64,000 bases of DNA, taken from the NCBI RefSeq assembly GCF_003987395.1, contig NZ_PIPT01000007.1, positions 62,001 through 126,000 on the forward strand, written 5' to 3'. Below, one piece after another: positions 8,815 to 18,555 of this stretch. Position numbers and translations under genes: made by a program. The notes below the pieces were generated by a model. The model saw only the letters and a program-made list of their open reading frames with translations, ran no database searches and had not been told where the DNA came from. This DNA comes from Pseudidiomarina aquimaris (GTDB lineage: Bacteria > Pseudomonadota > Gammaproteobacteria > Enterobacterales > Alteromonadaceae). The number at the start of each line of letters is the position of its first letter. Position 1 is the first letter of the stretch.

Positions 8815-9843
8815 GTGACTATAAACATGAATAAGCGTCTAAAAAATATATTGAGAGTGATGGCTGTTTTCATAACGCTTTTAAGCGTTTATATTTTTTC
8901 ACCTTGGGAATATGCCTTATATTATCTCACGCCGCTGCCCGATAATGTTCAGCAAGAGCTAAATAACTTTATCGACGAGGATGTTGATGGTGTCATTGTC
9001 TATGTTGATAGAAAAGGGGTCGAGCCGCGCTACTACACTAGCGGAGTTGATAATCGAGAGCAGCATAGTCCAATTCGCCCCAATGCATTGTTTAAGATTG
9101 GCAGTATAGCAAAACTGTACGATGCAGCTGCGATCACCAAGCTGGCTGGCGAGGGTAAGCTGTCGTTGGACCGATATTTATCAGACTACTTACCTTTTAC
9201 TAAAGGACGTATAGAGAATGCAGACTCCATTACTATCAGAATGCTTGTTCAGCATCGAAGCGGCATCCCTAATTATACCGATCACCCTTCGTTTCACTGG
9301 GGTGAATTAAATATAGACGTCATGGAGCTAGTGTTGGACCAAGAGGCTGATTTTGCCCCAGGCGCGGATTACGCCTACTCCAACTCAAATTACCTTTTGT
9401 TGGCTAAAATTATTACTGCGATAACAGGCGCTCCTCACGGAGAATACATTAAGCAGACGCTACTGAGCCCGCTTGGCTTAAAGCGCACATTTTTCTCAAT
9501 CAATGACGTCGATAAAGAGGAAATGATGAGTGGTTACCACTTGGGCTATGAAGATGATTTACGTCATTTAAAGCACGGCTACGTGTCGTCAGCCAAAGAG
9601 GTGGCAGTATTTTTGCGAGCCTTGAATGAGGGGACTTTTTTTACCGAAAAAGAACAGGAAATATACGCATCTCTCTACCCATATAATCACACCGGCTGGG
9701 TGTTAGGTTATCAAAGTATCGCGAGATACCATCCTGAGGAAGATATGGTAGTCATTCAGTTTGTCAGTACTACCGGTAACGACCTCGTGATGTTAACTAA
9801 AATCCTCTATGACCGCGTGGTTGAGATACTCCGCTCGACTTAA
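8815..9843 (+). CDS. Membrane-anchored serine hydrolase (beta-lactamase family)
   Basis: 342 residues. An uncleaved hydrophobic segment (about residues 11-28) should tether it to the inner membrane facing the periplasm. All three motifs of the class C beta-lactamase/D-Ala-D-Ala carboxypeptidase fold are visible: SxxK as SIAK (97-100), YxN as YSN (188-190) and HxG as HTG (292-294). Start could be GTG 8815 or ATG 8827; neither has a strong ribosome binding site. It precedes the XRE-DUF805 regulator by 114 bp, and that gap carries the right copy of the direct repeat. A similar regulator-hydrolase pairing recurs at 30344-32464. The substrate is unknown. Confidence 0.85.
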   Translation: MTINMNKRLKNILRVMAVFITLLSVYIFSPWEYALYYLTPLPDNVQQELNNFIDEDVDGVIVYVDRKGVEPRYYTSGVDNREQHSPIRPNALFKIGSIAKLYDAAAITKLAGEGKLSLDRYLSDYLPFTKGRIENADSITIRMLVQHRSGIPNYTDHPSFHWGELNIDVMELVLDQEADFAPGADYAYSNSNYLLLAKIITAITGAPHGEYIKQTLLSPLGLKRTFFSINDVDKEEMMSGYHLGYEDDLRHLKHGYVSSAKEVAVFLRALNEGTFFTEKEQEIYASLYPYNHTGWVLGYQSIARYHPEEDMVVIQFVSTTGNDLVMLTKILYDRVVEILRST

Positions 9844-9875
9844 ATACTGCTCTTTGCAACTGCTGCCGGCAAGCT

Positions 9876-10011
9876 GCCGCACAAATGCCGTAGTAGTTTT
9901 CGCGGAATCTGGTACTTTCTAAGTCATCCATTAGGTACCACAAGGGCTGGCTACTGCATGAATATAAATAGCGAAACAGTAAAACGATTGCGCGCTGAAA
10001 GAGGCTGGTCT
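9876..10011 (+). repeat. 136-bp direct repeat, right copy
   Basis: Counterpart of 6721-6856 (134/136 identical). This copy leads into an intact gene, so it is probably the source and the left one the derivative, or both result from a recombination that brought in the intervening ~3 kb. Confidence 0.9.
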
Positions 10012-10494
10012 CAAGAGCAGTTGAGTGAATTGTGTAGTGTAAACCTACGAACTATTCAGCGACTTGAGAAGAGAGGCAGTGCATCGCCAGAAACAATCAA
10101 GGCATTGGCCGCGGTATTTGAAGTCGGCGTCGATACATTGCTGCGCTCGCAGGCAAATACTCCGCAAGGCGCTGCAACAAGCGTGCTTAACACACTAAAA
10201 AACTTTGATGATTTCCAAGGTCGCTCAAGTCGTTATGAGTTCTGGTGGTTTTTCTTGTTTTTTGTATTACTGCTTGCGCTCGCTGAAACATTACACGTGG
10301 TGCTGGCGAGTATTGTGGCTATTATTTTGCTCGTTCCCTTTTTGGCAGTTTCAAGTCGCCGACTTAGAGATGCCGGGCAAAGTATCTGGTGGCAATGGCT
10401 GTATCTCGTCCCTTTCGGCGTACTGTTAGTGCTGTATTTCTTAGCTATGCCTAGTTTAGAGCCTTCACAGGCTAAAACTGATGCGTTGGATTAG
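9958..10494 (+). CDS. XRE-family regulator fused to a DUF805 membrane domain
   Basis: 178 residues. Residues 1-62 form an XRE/Cro-type helix-turn-helix (ERGWSQEQLSELCSVNLRTIQRLE). After a linker, residues ~80-165 match DUF805: FQGRSSRYEFWWF at the start, two to three membrane helices and the SSRRLRDAGQSIWW motif. The fusion suggests a DNA-binding protein held at the inner membrane and responding to envelope conditions; this is inference, as the mechanism of such fusions is not known to me. Its upstream region and first 18 codons are duplicated at 6721-6856. It ends 2 bp from a convergent gene. Confidence 0.85.
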   Translation: MNINSETVKRLRAERGWSQEQLSELCSVNLRTIQRLEKRGSASPETIKALAAVFEVGVDTLLRSQANTPQGAATSVLNTLKNFDDFQGRSSRYEFWWFFLFFVLLLALAETLHVVLASIVAIILLVPFLAVSSRRLRDAGQSIWWQWLYLVPFGVLLVLYFLAMPSLEPSQAKTDALD

Positions 10495-10496
10495 AG

Positions 10497-10826
10497 TCAG
10501 TCATGCTCGCGCCAGATCCGAAAACGAACGACCAAATACCAGATAAAACCACCCACAAACATGAGTAACGCTAAAATATTCAGTTCATTGCGCTGTTCAT
10601 ACTCTTCGCCCGTGAGATAAAACCATAGCAAGCCTCCTACTGCCACAATCAACGCAATTACGCCTTCGATTTGCAGCTGTCTTGAGGTGTTCTTGGTAGT
10701 GATCTTACTTTTTTCAGGGTGCTTTTGCTGTTTCGGTTTATCTGGTTTTACGTAGCCACAGGCGGGGCAACTGTAGTTGTTATCTAACACTTGGTCTTCG
10801 CATTCAGGGCACTTCTCGAAACCCAT
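10497..10826 (-). CDS. Zinc-ribbon membrane protein
   Basis: 109 residues. The N-terminus has two CxxC knuckles (CPEC, CPAC; residues 6-9 and 20-23) forming a zinc ribbon, followed by a Lys-rich linker and two hydrophobic helices (about 55-70 and 84-100). This looks like a small inner-membrane protein with a cytosolic zinc ribbon. No function can be assigned. It is convergent with the XRE-DUF805 gene. Confidence 0.7.
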   Translation of the reverse strand: MGFEKCPECEDQVLDNNYSCPACGYVKPDKPKQQKHPEKSKITTKNTSRQLQIEGVIALIVAVGGLLWFYLTGEEYEQRNELNILALLMFVGGFIWYLVVRFRIWREHD

Positions 10827-10959
10827 ATTAATACCTCACATTCATTTACTGAAAGCATGGTCAACTTGTTGGAAATGTTCAAGTCGAAAAACTTGATACT
10901 GCGAATGGGTTTGCGGTGAGATATGATGAGATTAATTATGACTTCAGTCGACGACCAAA

Positions 10960-11847
10960 ATGCTTGCCACCTTACTAAAGACAACTCGCCCCGCGTTCCT
11001 GCTTTTAACTCTTGTGCTTATTGCGCTGGCTGCTGCACTAGCGGTTTATCATGGCCAAAGTATTACACCTCACTTGGTTGGCATGGTGCTACTCGGCGCT
11101 CTTTGCGCTCATGCGGGTGTGAATGTACTCAACGAAGTTCACGATGCAGCTTCGGGTCTTGATGAACTGACAACACGTACGCCATTTAGCGGCGGAAGTG
11201 GCGCGTTGCAAGCTCACCCCGAAGCACGACGCGCTGCCGCAATTTTCGGCTGGCTGCTCATCGCAGTCGTTGTTTTGCTCGGCTGCTATTTTGTCTCATT
11301 GCGGGGCTGGGAGCTACTCCCCCTCGGGCTTGTTGGCCTCGTGCTGGTCATCGCTTACACCCCACTCATTACGCGTCTTCCTTGGCTTTGCTTAATCGCA
11401 CCCGGATTAGGTTTCGGTCCGATCATGCTAGGTGGGGCTTATTGGGTCTTTACTGGCACCCTAACGTTTTCGGTTTTTGTTGTTTCGCTCGTGCCATTTC
11501 TTTTGGTCAATAACTTACTTTTACTCAATCAATTGCCTGACGTTGAAGCCGACCGACAGGTGCAGCGCAATAACGTCATCACCGCATACGGGTTTAGGAC
11601 CGCCAATAGGATCTACCGTGGCTTCTTAGTTTCTGCTTTTCTTGGACTTGGAGCCTTGATCGCAATTGAACAGTTGCCCCCACTTGTTTGGATTAGCTTC
11701 GCCACTTTGCCTGCCGCAATATGGTTGTATCGTGGTGTTTTGCGAACCAATACGCCTTTAAAGTTACCTCCGTCACTTCTTGCAGTTAACGTTATACTTA
11801 CTCTAAGTATCCCTGCATTGATGGCGATAGCTTTATTACTTTCATAG
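10960..11847 (+). CDS. UbiA-family prenyltransferase
   Basis: 295 residues, almost entirely hydrophobic with about eight membrane helices. The two Asp-rich prenyl-diphosphate sites of UbiA enzymes are visible: NEVHDAASGLD (about residues 57-67) and DVEADRQ (about 192-198). The family attaches isoprenoid chains to aromatic acceptors such as 1,4-dihydroxy-2-naphthoate (MenA) or 4-hydroxybenzoate. Sequence alone does not fix the acceptor; the pattern is nearer MenA-like than UbiA proper, but no menaquinone genes are adjacent. The next gene starts 8 bp downstream, so they are probably cotranscribed. Confidence 0.8.
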   Translation: MLATLLKTTRPAFLLLTLVLIALAAALAVYHGQSITPHLVGMVLLGALCAHAGVNVLNEVHDAASGLDELTTRTPFSGGSGALQAHPEARRAAAIFGWLLIAVVVLLGCYFVSLRGWELLPLGLVGLVLVIAYTPLITRLPWLCLIAPGLGFGPIMLGGAYWVFTGTLTFSVFVVSLVPFLLVNNLLLLNQLPDVEADRQVQRNNVITAYGFRTANRIYRGFLVSAFLGLGALIAIEQLPPLVWISFATLPAAIWLYRGVLRTNTPLKLPPSLLAVNVILTLSIPALMAIALLLS

Positions 11848-11855
11848 GCGGAAAT

Positions 11856-12593
11856 GTGTTTAAACCCAAGGTAGTCGTTCCACAGCAGTTCATACACGAA
11901 CAACCTATCCGTAACGGCGAGGAATTCGGCGTGTTGTGCTGGAATACGCAGAAGCTCACCGAAAAACCTAGCTTTCAACGTGTATTAGCGGACATTTTAA
12001 CGGACTTCCCCTGTCTGTTTTTATTGCTCCAAGAAGCGAAACTAAGTGCCAAAAGCAATTGGCTGCTGCCGCACTGGTCTTACGCTGTGGCACCGAACAT
12101 GCAAACCCGCCGCTCGACTTATGGTGTTCTCACCGCAAGCCAATATGCCTTCGCCGAAGCCCAACCGCGACTGAGCCAAAAGCGCGAGGGCATGTTTGCG
12201 ACGCACAAAAGTTACATGCTCTCGCATCATGCGTTAGTAGAAGGAGGCTCTTTGCTCGTCGTCAACGTGCATGCCATTAACTTTGTCAGCACCAAGCAAT
12301 TTTCTAAAGAGATCGAGCTCATCAAAGTAGAACTATTGGGACACCAAGGCCCGCTCATAGTCGCTGGCGATTTTAACGTGTGGAGCCGTCAACGCCGCTT
12401 ACGTTTGCTGCAGTTCTGTCGTAGTTTAGGGCTACGTAAAGCTATTATGGTTGACCCGCATCACATCAAAACCTATCGTCAACATCCGCTGGATTTCATC
12501 TTTTATCGCGACCTTACCCTGCAAGAAACCTCGGCGATTGATACCAGTAAAGTGTCTGACCACAATCCACTTTATGCGCGCTTTAAGCTCTAG
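11856..12593 (+). CDS. Endonuclease/exonuclease/phosphatase-fold protein
   Basis: 245 residues with the EEP-fold landmarks in order: CWNTQKL (metal-site Asn), LLQEAK (catalytic Glu), VVNVHAINF, the VAGDFNVW motif with Asp and Asn, and the terminal SDHNPL His-Asp pair. The fold covers Mg-dependent phosphodiesterases such as AP endonucleases and sphingomyelinases. There is no signal peptide, so it is likely cytosolic. The start is GTG 11856. It belongs to the family often labelled endonuclease/exonuclease/phosphatase family protein; the substrate is unknown. Confidence 0.8.
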   Translation: MFKPKVVVPQQFIHEQPIRNGEEFGVLCWNTQKLTEKPSFQRVLADILTDFPCLFLLLQEAKLSAKSNWLLPHWSYAVAPNMQTRRSTYGVLTASQYAFAEAQPRLSQKREGMFATHKSYMLSHHALVEGGSLLVVNVHAINFVSTKQFSKEIELIKVELLGHQGPLIVAGDFNVWSRQRRLRLLQFCRSLGLRKAIMVDPHHIKTYRQHPLDFIFYRDLTLQETSAIDTSKVSDHNPLYARFKL

Positions 12594-12705
12594 CGATGCC
12601 GCATTTACTGAAGATAAGGGTAGGAAAAGTGTTATAAATTGGTCACAATAGCCGTATCCTTTGCAATCTAGTATTCAACTATTTGAATGTGTGGCGCGAG
12701 TTTTT

Positions 12706-15700
12706 ATGCGGTTGACTGTTTTCGCTATTATCCTGACTATTTTTTCAACGCTGCCATGGTCAACTGCACTGGCTGCGCAACCATCATTTGACGAGTTCGA
12801 GCGACTTGCAGACCAACTTGGCGGGCGGCAGTCGTCGGTCTACGCCATTTATAAAGACCCGCAAGATTTTTTGTGGTTCGCAACCGACACTGATGGAGTA
12901 CTGCGCTACGACGGTTACGAGTACTTGTCATGGACCGAGCAACTTATTTCCAGCAAAGAAAAAACCAGTTTCTCCTCGTTGCTGATGACCCCAGATACGA
13001 CTCTTTGGGCCGCCACTTGGGGAAATGGACTGGTGGGTTGGCGTGCCGATAAGCAAGCGGCGAGTCAATTTTTACACGCCCCTGAGATTGACGAAAGCCT
13101 CCGCGATGACCGCGTGCAAACGCTCTTTCATGATCGTCAACAACGACTTTGGGTGGGTACGCTTAACGGCTTAAGTTATCTTGAGCTCGCCGAGGAGGGG
13201 CTGTGGCAAATGCACGGCCTACCGGCTGAACACCCGCTTCGTACACAACGCATTTGGTGGCTAGCCCAAGGTCCGTCTTACTTGTGGGTCGCAACCTCCC
13301 AAGGCTTGTATCGATTATCGGACGACCTGCGTGAGTGGCATCAATTCTTGTTAAACCCCGCTGAACAAGGCCCAAATCGGCAAAATGAAGTTCGCACCGT
13401 CGCTGTTTTTGATAGCGAAGTTTGGATTGGGACAGACTTCGGCGTCTTCTTTTTCAATCAGCAAAACGAGCAGTTTGAACCAGTCCAATATCCGGAAGGC
13501 GCCGAAGACTTGAGTCAGGTGCGCTCCAACGTCCTCGTGCAGGATCCCGGCGCACGCGAGACGCGGCAATTTTGGTCAGGCGGCTGGGGAGGCTTGTACC
13601 TCATTGACCGCGAGAGTAAGCAGTATGTAAAGCTAGGCGATAAATGGAATAAACTCGCTGATACCGATGTGCGAAGTATTGCTTTTGATAACGTGGCTGA
13701 TATGTGGGTGGGCACGCGCGATCAAGGGATTTACTTCGGGCGGCGACAACAACAGACTTTTGCATCAACCCCAAGCTTAGCCGAACTTGCCGAGCTTGGA
13801 TTAGCGCAACAGCGCGCAACCAATGTTGTGTATTACAGCCAGAATAATGACCTCTGGCTAGGCACTGCAGAGGGTGTATTACGCCGTGATGCCGCCACGT
13901 TGCAATGGCAGTGGCTACCTTTTCCAGCTGAAGACTTTGTCAATCAAGTAGAGACTATCTACGTTGATTCCCATGACAACCTATGGGTCGCAACTAATTC
14001 CCAGCTGTATCATGCAGATGCGCGCCAGCCCTCTGAATTGCAGCGCTATCGCTTACTTCATGAGCAGCTGAAGCTTACCGACCAAGCCGTCAATGCGATC
14101 TATGAAACCGGCCCAAATGAGTTGTTGTTTGCCTTTTGGGGACAAGGCATTGCGGCTTTTGACCCAGTGCAACAGCGCGCCGCATGGCAATCCCAAGACT
14201 TGGCAGGCCTGCGTGGCAATCAGGTCTATGACATTGTCTACCTTGAGGGGTATGGGCACTTTGCCGCTACCCGTTACTCAGGCGTTTTTCACCGCCCCTT
14301 ATCCAGCCGTGAATGGCAACCTTTTCCAGTAAAGCAAGATGATTTACAAGGTGCGGATGATTTCTTGTGTGTTTATGCACAACCTCCGCAAACACTTTGG
14401 TTTTGTAGTGTTGAGGGCCTGTGGCGATTTGACGCAGCTACTGGCGATCTAGAGCAAATTGGTGTTGAGCAAGGCTTACCAGCGGATCGTGTCGTAGGTG
14501 TGCAAGCAGATTCACAAGGCGTCCTTTGGCTGCTCACCAGCCAGGGCCTCGTTCGTTATGATGTAAAGCAAGGCAAAACTATCAACTTTGGCGTCAACGA
14601 TGGCTTACCCGCAGAAGTGATGCTCCGCCAGTCGATTGCCAGCGATGCTACAGGCCAAATGACTGTAGGTTCGGTGCAAGGTGCGTTCACTTTTACGCCT
14701 ACGGAGCTCGCTCTCGATACTGATCCACCGCAAGTTGCACTGACGAAACTCGTGATTAACGGCGAGGACCGCACTGAAAACCTTAGTTTCAATGCGCCAC
14801 GAGTGACCTTGCAACCTCACGAAAAAAGCTTACTAGTGCAATACAGTGTCATGGATTTTCACGATACCTCGCGCAATAACGGCCGCTATCGCTTACTAGG
14901 GGCAAGTGAAGAATGGAGTAACTGGAGTGTCAGCCGCGAAATCTCCTTTGCGGGCTTATCCGCCGGTGATTATGTTTTGCAAATTGAGGGACGGAATAGC
15001 CAAGGCATCACCTCTGCGCAACCTACCGAGCTTGCCATAATCATCTTACGTCCGTGGTGGCAAACCACCTGGGCGCTAACGCTAGGTATCGTTTGTTTGA
15101 TCTTGGCTATCTATCTACTGCTCCGTTTGCGTTACCGCAGTTTAGAAACGGCCAACAAACGGCTCGATGAGGAGGTGCAATTACGCACACACGAATTAGA
15201 GCTCTTGAATGCGCAGCTTCGCCAACAATCCCAAACCGATCCACTGACTGGCTTACTCAATCGCCGCGGCTTCAGTGAGCGCTTTATTCAGTTGCAGCAA
15301 CAATTACAGGAACGAAACGAGCCTATAGGCCTAGCATTACTCGACGTCGATCATTTTAAACAAGTGAATGACCGCCATGGCCATGATGTTGGCGATAGAG
15401 TACTGCAGAAAATATCTGGCGTACTGCAGAATCGGTTGCGTAAGCAGGACATTGCAGCAAGATGGGGCGGTGAAGAGTTCATCTTACTTTTGCCCAACAC
15501 CGATGCTCGCAGTGCCCAAAGCGTTTGTGAAGCACTACGCCAAGCCATCGCGGAGTTAACCATCGAAGTACAAGATGCCCCGCTTAAAGTGACGGTAACC
15601 TTTGGTGTGGCAGCTCATAACGATGCAGACATAACGCTCGGAGAGCTGTACAAACACGCCGATGACGCACTCTACCAAGGCAAAGCAACCGGTCGCGATC

Positions 15701-15717
15701 AGGTAGTTGTCGCCTAA
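12706..15717 (+). CDS. Sensor diguanylate cyclase: beta-propeller, Y_Y_Y, TM and GGDEF
   Basis: About 1003 residues from ATG 12706, which gives a clean signal peptide; an in-frame TTG at 12661 would add 15 residues. The periplasmic part holds many two-component-regulator propeller repeats (LWVGT/LWVATS-type motifs) forming beta-propellers, then a Y_Y_Y domain (about 665-780), a membrane helix (about 786-808), a coiled coil, and a GGDEF cyclase domain. The active site is intact as GGEEF (921-925) and an inhibitory I-site RxxD (912-915) is present five residues ahead. It should make cyclic-di-GMP in response to an extracytoplasmic ligand. It ends 2 bp from the convergent DUF2891 gene. Confidence 0.92.
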   Translation: MRLTVFAIILTIFSTLPWSTALAAQPSFDEFERLADQLGGRQSSVYAIYKDPQDFLWFATDTDGVLRYDGYEYLSWTEQLISSKEKTSFSSLLMTPDTTLWAATWGNGLVGWRADKQAASQFLHAPEIDESLRDDRVQTLFHDRQQRLWVGTLNGLSYLELAEEGLWQMHGLPAEHPLRTQRIWWLAQGPSYLWVATSQGLYRLSDDLREWHQFLLNPAEQGPNRQNEVRTVAVFDSEVWIGTDFGVFFFNQQNEQFEPVQYPEGAEDLSQVRSNVLVQDPGARETRQFWSGGWGGLYLIDRESKQYVKLGDKWNKLADTDVRSIAFDNVADMWVGTRDQGIYFGRRQQQTFASTPSLAELAELGLAQQRATNVVYYSQNNDLWLGTAEGVLRRDAATLQWQWLPFPAEDFVNQVETIYVDSHDNLWVATNSQLYHADARQPSELQRYRLLHEQLKLTDQAVNAIYETGPNELLFAFWGQGIAAFDPVQQRAAWQSQDLAGLRGNQVYDIVYLEGYGHFAATRYSGVFHRPLSSREWQPFPVKQDDLQGADDFLCVYAQPPQTLWFCSVEGLWRFDAATGDLEQIGVEQGLPADRVVGVQADSQGVLWLLTSQGLVRYDVKQGKTINFGVNDGLPAEVMLRQSIASDATGQMTVGSVQGAFTFTPTELALDTDPPQVALTKLVINGEDRTENLSFNAPRVTLQPHEKSLLVQYSVMDFHDTSRNNGRYRLLGASEEWSNWSVSREISFAGLSAGDYVLQIEGRNSQGITSAQPTELAIIILRPWWQTTWALTLGIVCLILAIYLLLRLRYRSLETANKRLDEEVQLRTHELELLNAQLRQQSQTDPLTGLLNRRGFSERFIQLQQQLQERNEPIGLALLDVDHFKQVNDRHGHDVGDRVLQKISGVLQNRLRKQDIAARWGGEEFILLLPNTDARSAQSVCEALRQAIAELTIEVQDAPLKVTVTFGVAAHNDADITLGELYKHADDALYQGKATGRDQVVVA

Positions 15718-15719
15718 AT

Positions 15720-16796
15720 CTAGCGCGCCTGATTCAACGCCTGAATGGCGAAGCTACCTAGCCAATGTCCACCTTCGTAGCTATCACCAATCAGATTTGG
15801 ATAGGAATAGGCCATGTGTTCGTCAGCGACTTCGCGCAAATGTGCGTACTGCGGATAAGCATTAGCTAGGGCGTAAAGGTTCCATGCGCGACTGAAGTTC
15901 AAGCCATCTAAGTGGACCAATTTGCCATCGCTGCGGTCACTCACACGACCCACTTCAAGACGATAGTCTTTATTCGCGAGTTGCGGCATGAAGTCTTGCA
16001 GCCACGGAAGAAACTCATCCTTAGGTAACACCCGTTGCATCAGGCCAATTTCTTCGAGACATGGCGAGATGAAATCGTAGCCACTAGGCTCCCAGCTGAT
16101 GGGGCAGTTTTCATCTTGCATGAAGTAGTCACGCGCGCGTTGCTCAATCAGCTCTTTTAGCTCGGTAAGGTTCTGATTTACAGCGTAATCATAGGCAAAA
16201 CTCAAACCAAACGCCGTGTTGGTATGCTCGCCTACACGTACCGGATACACCAGTTTCGGTAGAAATTCGGTGTAGCGCTGCACAATCACATCTACGAGTG
16301 GCTGTAGATTCGCGGACAACTCGCTAGCCATGGGATCATCCCAAGCTTTAAGTTCATCCGCCAGCTTGAGAAGCCATGCCCAGCCGTAGGTTCGTTCAAA
16401 CGACTTGTTGATGTCTTTACTAAAGAACGCTGCTTCTTGCGCACCGTTTTCGGCGGTGATATTCCGCTTAAGGATAGTCCGCGCCTCGTCGGCGTGCTCC
16501 ATGTCGGGGAATTGTCGGAGCAGCGTCACCAACGACCAATAACCATGCGCGGCGCTGTGCCAGTCAAAGCACCCGTAAAAGATAGGATGATGCTCCTCTG
16601 GTTCTTTTAAGTCTTCGGCGCTACCTAGGGTGATCCCAGTCTTATAAGGATAGGGCGTTTCGACGCAATGCAATGGCAAAGTGATGAGCTTGTCTGCTTC
16701 ACTGAGAGTGAGTTGATGTGTGGATTCGGAAGTGACTTGTGCTGGGGTCAAAATTCCCGAGACTAACAATGCTGCGGTGCTTAATAACGTGCTCAT
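15720..16796 (-). CDS. DUF2891 family secreted protein
   Basis: 358 residues with a short signal peptide. The motif HPIFYGCFDWHSAAHGYW (about residues 70-87) is the hallmark of DUF2891, and the rest is alpha-helical with an alpha/alpha-barrel look. Members are described as conserved proteins of unknown function, probably glycan- or sugar-related by fold; I do not assign an activity. The gene follows ybiT by about 90 bp on the same strand and could share its transcript. Confidence 0.75.
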   Translation of the reverse strand: MSTLLSTAALLVSGILTPAQVTSESTHQLTLSEADKLITLPLHCVETPYPYKTGITLGSAEDLKEPEEHHPIFYGCFDWHSAAHGYWSLVTLLRQFPDMEHADEARTILKRNITAENGAQEAAFFSKDINKSFERTYGWAWLLKLADELKAWDDPMASELSANLQPLVDVIVQRYTEFLPKLVYPVRVGEHTNTAFGLSFAYDYAVNQNLTELKELIEQRARDYFMQDENCPISWEPSGYDFISPCLEEIGLMQRVLPKDEFLPWLQDFMPQLANKDYRLEVGRVSDRSDGKLVHLDGLNFSRAWNLYALANAYPQYAHLREVADEHMAYSYPNLIGDSYEGGHWLGSFAIQALNQAR

Positions 16797-16886
16797 AGAC
16801 TTACCTTCATCGAACGGGCCAAGTGCTTATCATCATGCAACAAAACCAATCCGATGTCAGGTAAGTCTCTTCTGTACGCGAGGTCG

Positions 16887-18473
16887 TTAAGCTTGTTGAG
16901 CGAGGTACTCGTCGTAAGTGCCGGCAAAGTCACGCATACCGTTGTCGGTGAGCTCGATAATCCGTGACGCCAAAGACGACACGAACTCACGATCGTGGCT
17001 GACAAAAATCAGCGTGCCGTCGTAGTGCTCGAGCGCTAAGTTCAAGGCCTCGATGGATTCCATATCCAAATGGTTGGTCGGCTCATCCATGATCAACACG
17101 TTCGGGCGCTGCATGATCAGCTTGCCGAAGATCATGCGACCTTTTTCACCACCCGATAAAATTGTCACCGGTTTTTTGATGTCGTCTTGGGAGAACAACA
17201 TACGCCCGAGCACACCACGCACAGCCTGCTCGTCGTGGTGTGGTTGCTTCCACTGACTCATCCAATCAAACACGGTGAGCTTTTCTTTAAACCAATCAGC
17301 GTGATCCTGTGCGTAGTAGCCAATGTTGACGTTTTCTGACCATTTGATGAGACCACTGTCGGGTTGATAATCGCCAACAAGGTTCTTCAATAAGGTCGTT
17401 TTACCAATACCGTTGGCGCCAATAATGGCAACTTTTTCGCCCACTTCGATCATGGCACTGATGTTTTTCAGCACCTGTAGGTCGTCAAAGCTCTTTTGCA
17501 CACCTTCCATTTCAAGCGCTAAGCGATACAGCTTTTTCTCCTGCTCGAAACGAATGTACGGGCTGACGCGGCTAGAAGCTTTCACCTCCGCCAGTTGGAT
17601 TTTTTCAATTTGTTTAGCGCGTGATGTCGCCTGTTTAGCTTTTGACGCATTCGCCGAGAAGCGGCTCACAAACTGCTGCAACTCAGCAATTTTTTCTTTC
17701 TTTTTGGCGTTCTCGTTGAGGAGTTGCTCGCGTGCTTGCGTCGCTGCAAACATGTATTGGTCGTAGTTACCTGGGTACACGCGTAACTCGCCGTAATCGA
17801 TATCGGCCATGTGCGTGCAGACGCTGTTCAAGAAGTGACGATCGTGCGAAATGATGATCATGGTCGCTTGACGCTCGTTCAAAACGTTTTCAAGCCAACG
17901 AATGGTGTTGATGTCCAAGTTGTTGGTGGGCTCATCGAGCAGCATGATGTCCGGCTCAGAGAACAACACCTGCGCTAGTAACACACGTAATTTCAGGCCC
18001 GGCGCCAGCTCGCTCATCAAGCCGAAGTGAGCTTCTAGCGGAATACCTACACCCAACAGTAATTCGCCGGCACGTGATTCTGCGGTGTAACCGTCCATTT
18101 CAGCAAAGGCCACCTCGAGATCTGCAACCTGCATGCCCTCTTCTTCGCTCATCTCCGGCAAACTATAGATACGATCGCGTTCAGCTTTCACCTGCCACAA
18201 CTCTTCGTGACCCATGATCACCGTATCGACCACACTGTATTGCTCGTAGGCAAACTGGTCCTGGCGTAGTTTACCCACACGCATGTTCGGCTCAATTGAA
18301 ACGTTACCCGTAGAAGGTTCTTGCTCGCCGCTCAAAATGCGCATGAACGTTGACTTACCGCAGCCGTTCGCGCCAATCAGACCATAGCGATTCCCTTCGC
18401 CAAATTTCACAGAAATGTTTTCAAAAAGAGGTTTTGCACCAAATTGCATGGTGATGTTTGCAGCAGATATCAC
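16887..18473 (-). CDS. ybiT: ABC-F ATPase YbiT
   Basis: 528 residues, soluble, with two ABC domains joined by a Lys/Glu-rich linker and no membrane segment, as in ABC-F translation factors. Walker A motifs are GANGCGKST (about 34-42) and GANGIGKTT; Walker B/DEPTNNLD and DEPTNHLD; the first signature is the YbiT-type [15 protein letters not shown] and the second is LSGGEKGRM. The N-terminus [19 protein letters not shown] closely follows E. coli YbiT. ABC-F proteins act at the ribosomal E site; the exact role of YbiT is less defined than that of EttA. Confidence 0.92.
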   Translation of the reverse strand: MISAANITMQFGAKPLFENISVKFGEGNRYGLIGANGCGKSTFMRILSGEQEPSTGNVSIEPNMRVGKLRQDQFAYEQYSVVDTVIMGHEELWQVKAERDRIYSLPEMSEEEGMQVADLEVAFAEMDGYTAESRAGELLLGVGIPLEAHFGLMSELAPGLKLRVLLAQVLFSEPDIMLLDEPTNNLDINTIRWLENVLNERQATMIIISHDRHFLNSVCTHMADIDYGELRVYPGNYDQYMFAATQAREQLLNENAKKKEKIAELQQFVSRFSANASKAKQATSRAKQIEKIQLAEVKASSRVSPYIRFEQEKKLYRLALEMEGVQKSFDDLQVLKNISAMIEVGEKVAIIGANGIGKTTLLKNLVGDYQPDSGLIKWSENVNIGYYAQDHADWFKEKLTVFDWMSQWKQPHHDEQAVRGVLGRMLFSQDDIKKPVTILSGGEKGRMIFGKLIMQRPNVLIMDEPTNHLDMESIEALNLALEHYDGTLIFVSHDREFVSSLASRIIELTDNGMRDFAGTYDEYLAQQA

Positions 18474-18555
18474 TTAAAAGCACCCGACTAAAAAATAGGC
18501 GCGTAATCTACGTGTTTTGGCGGCAAATTACAAAGGAAGTTTTGAGCAGATCGGG

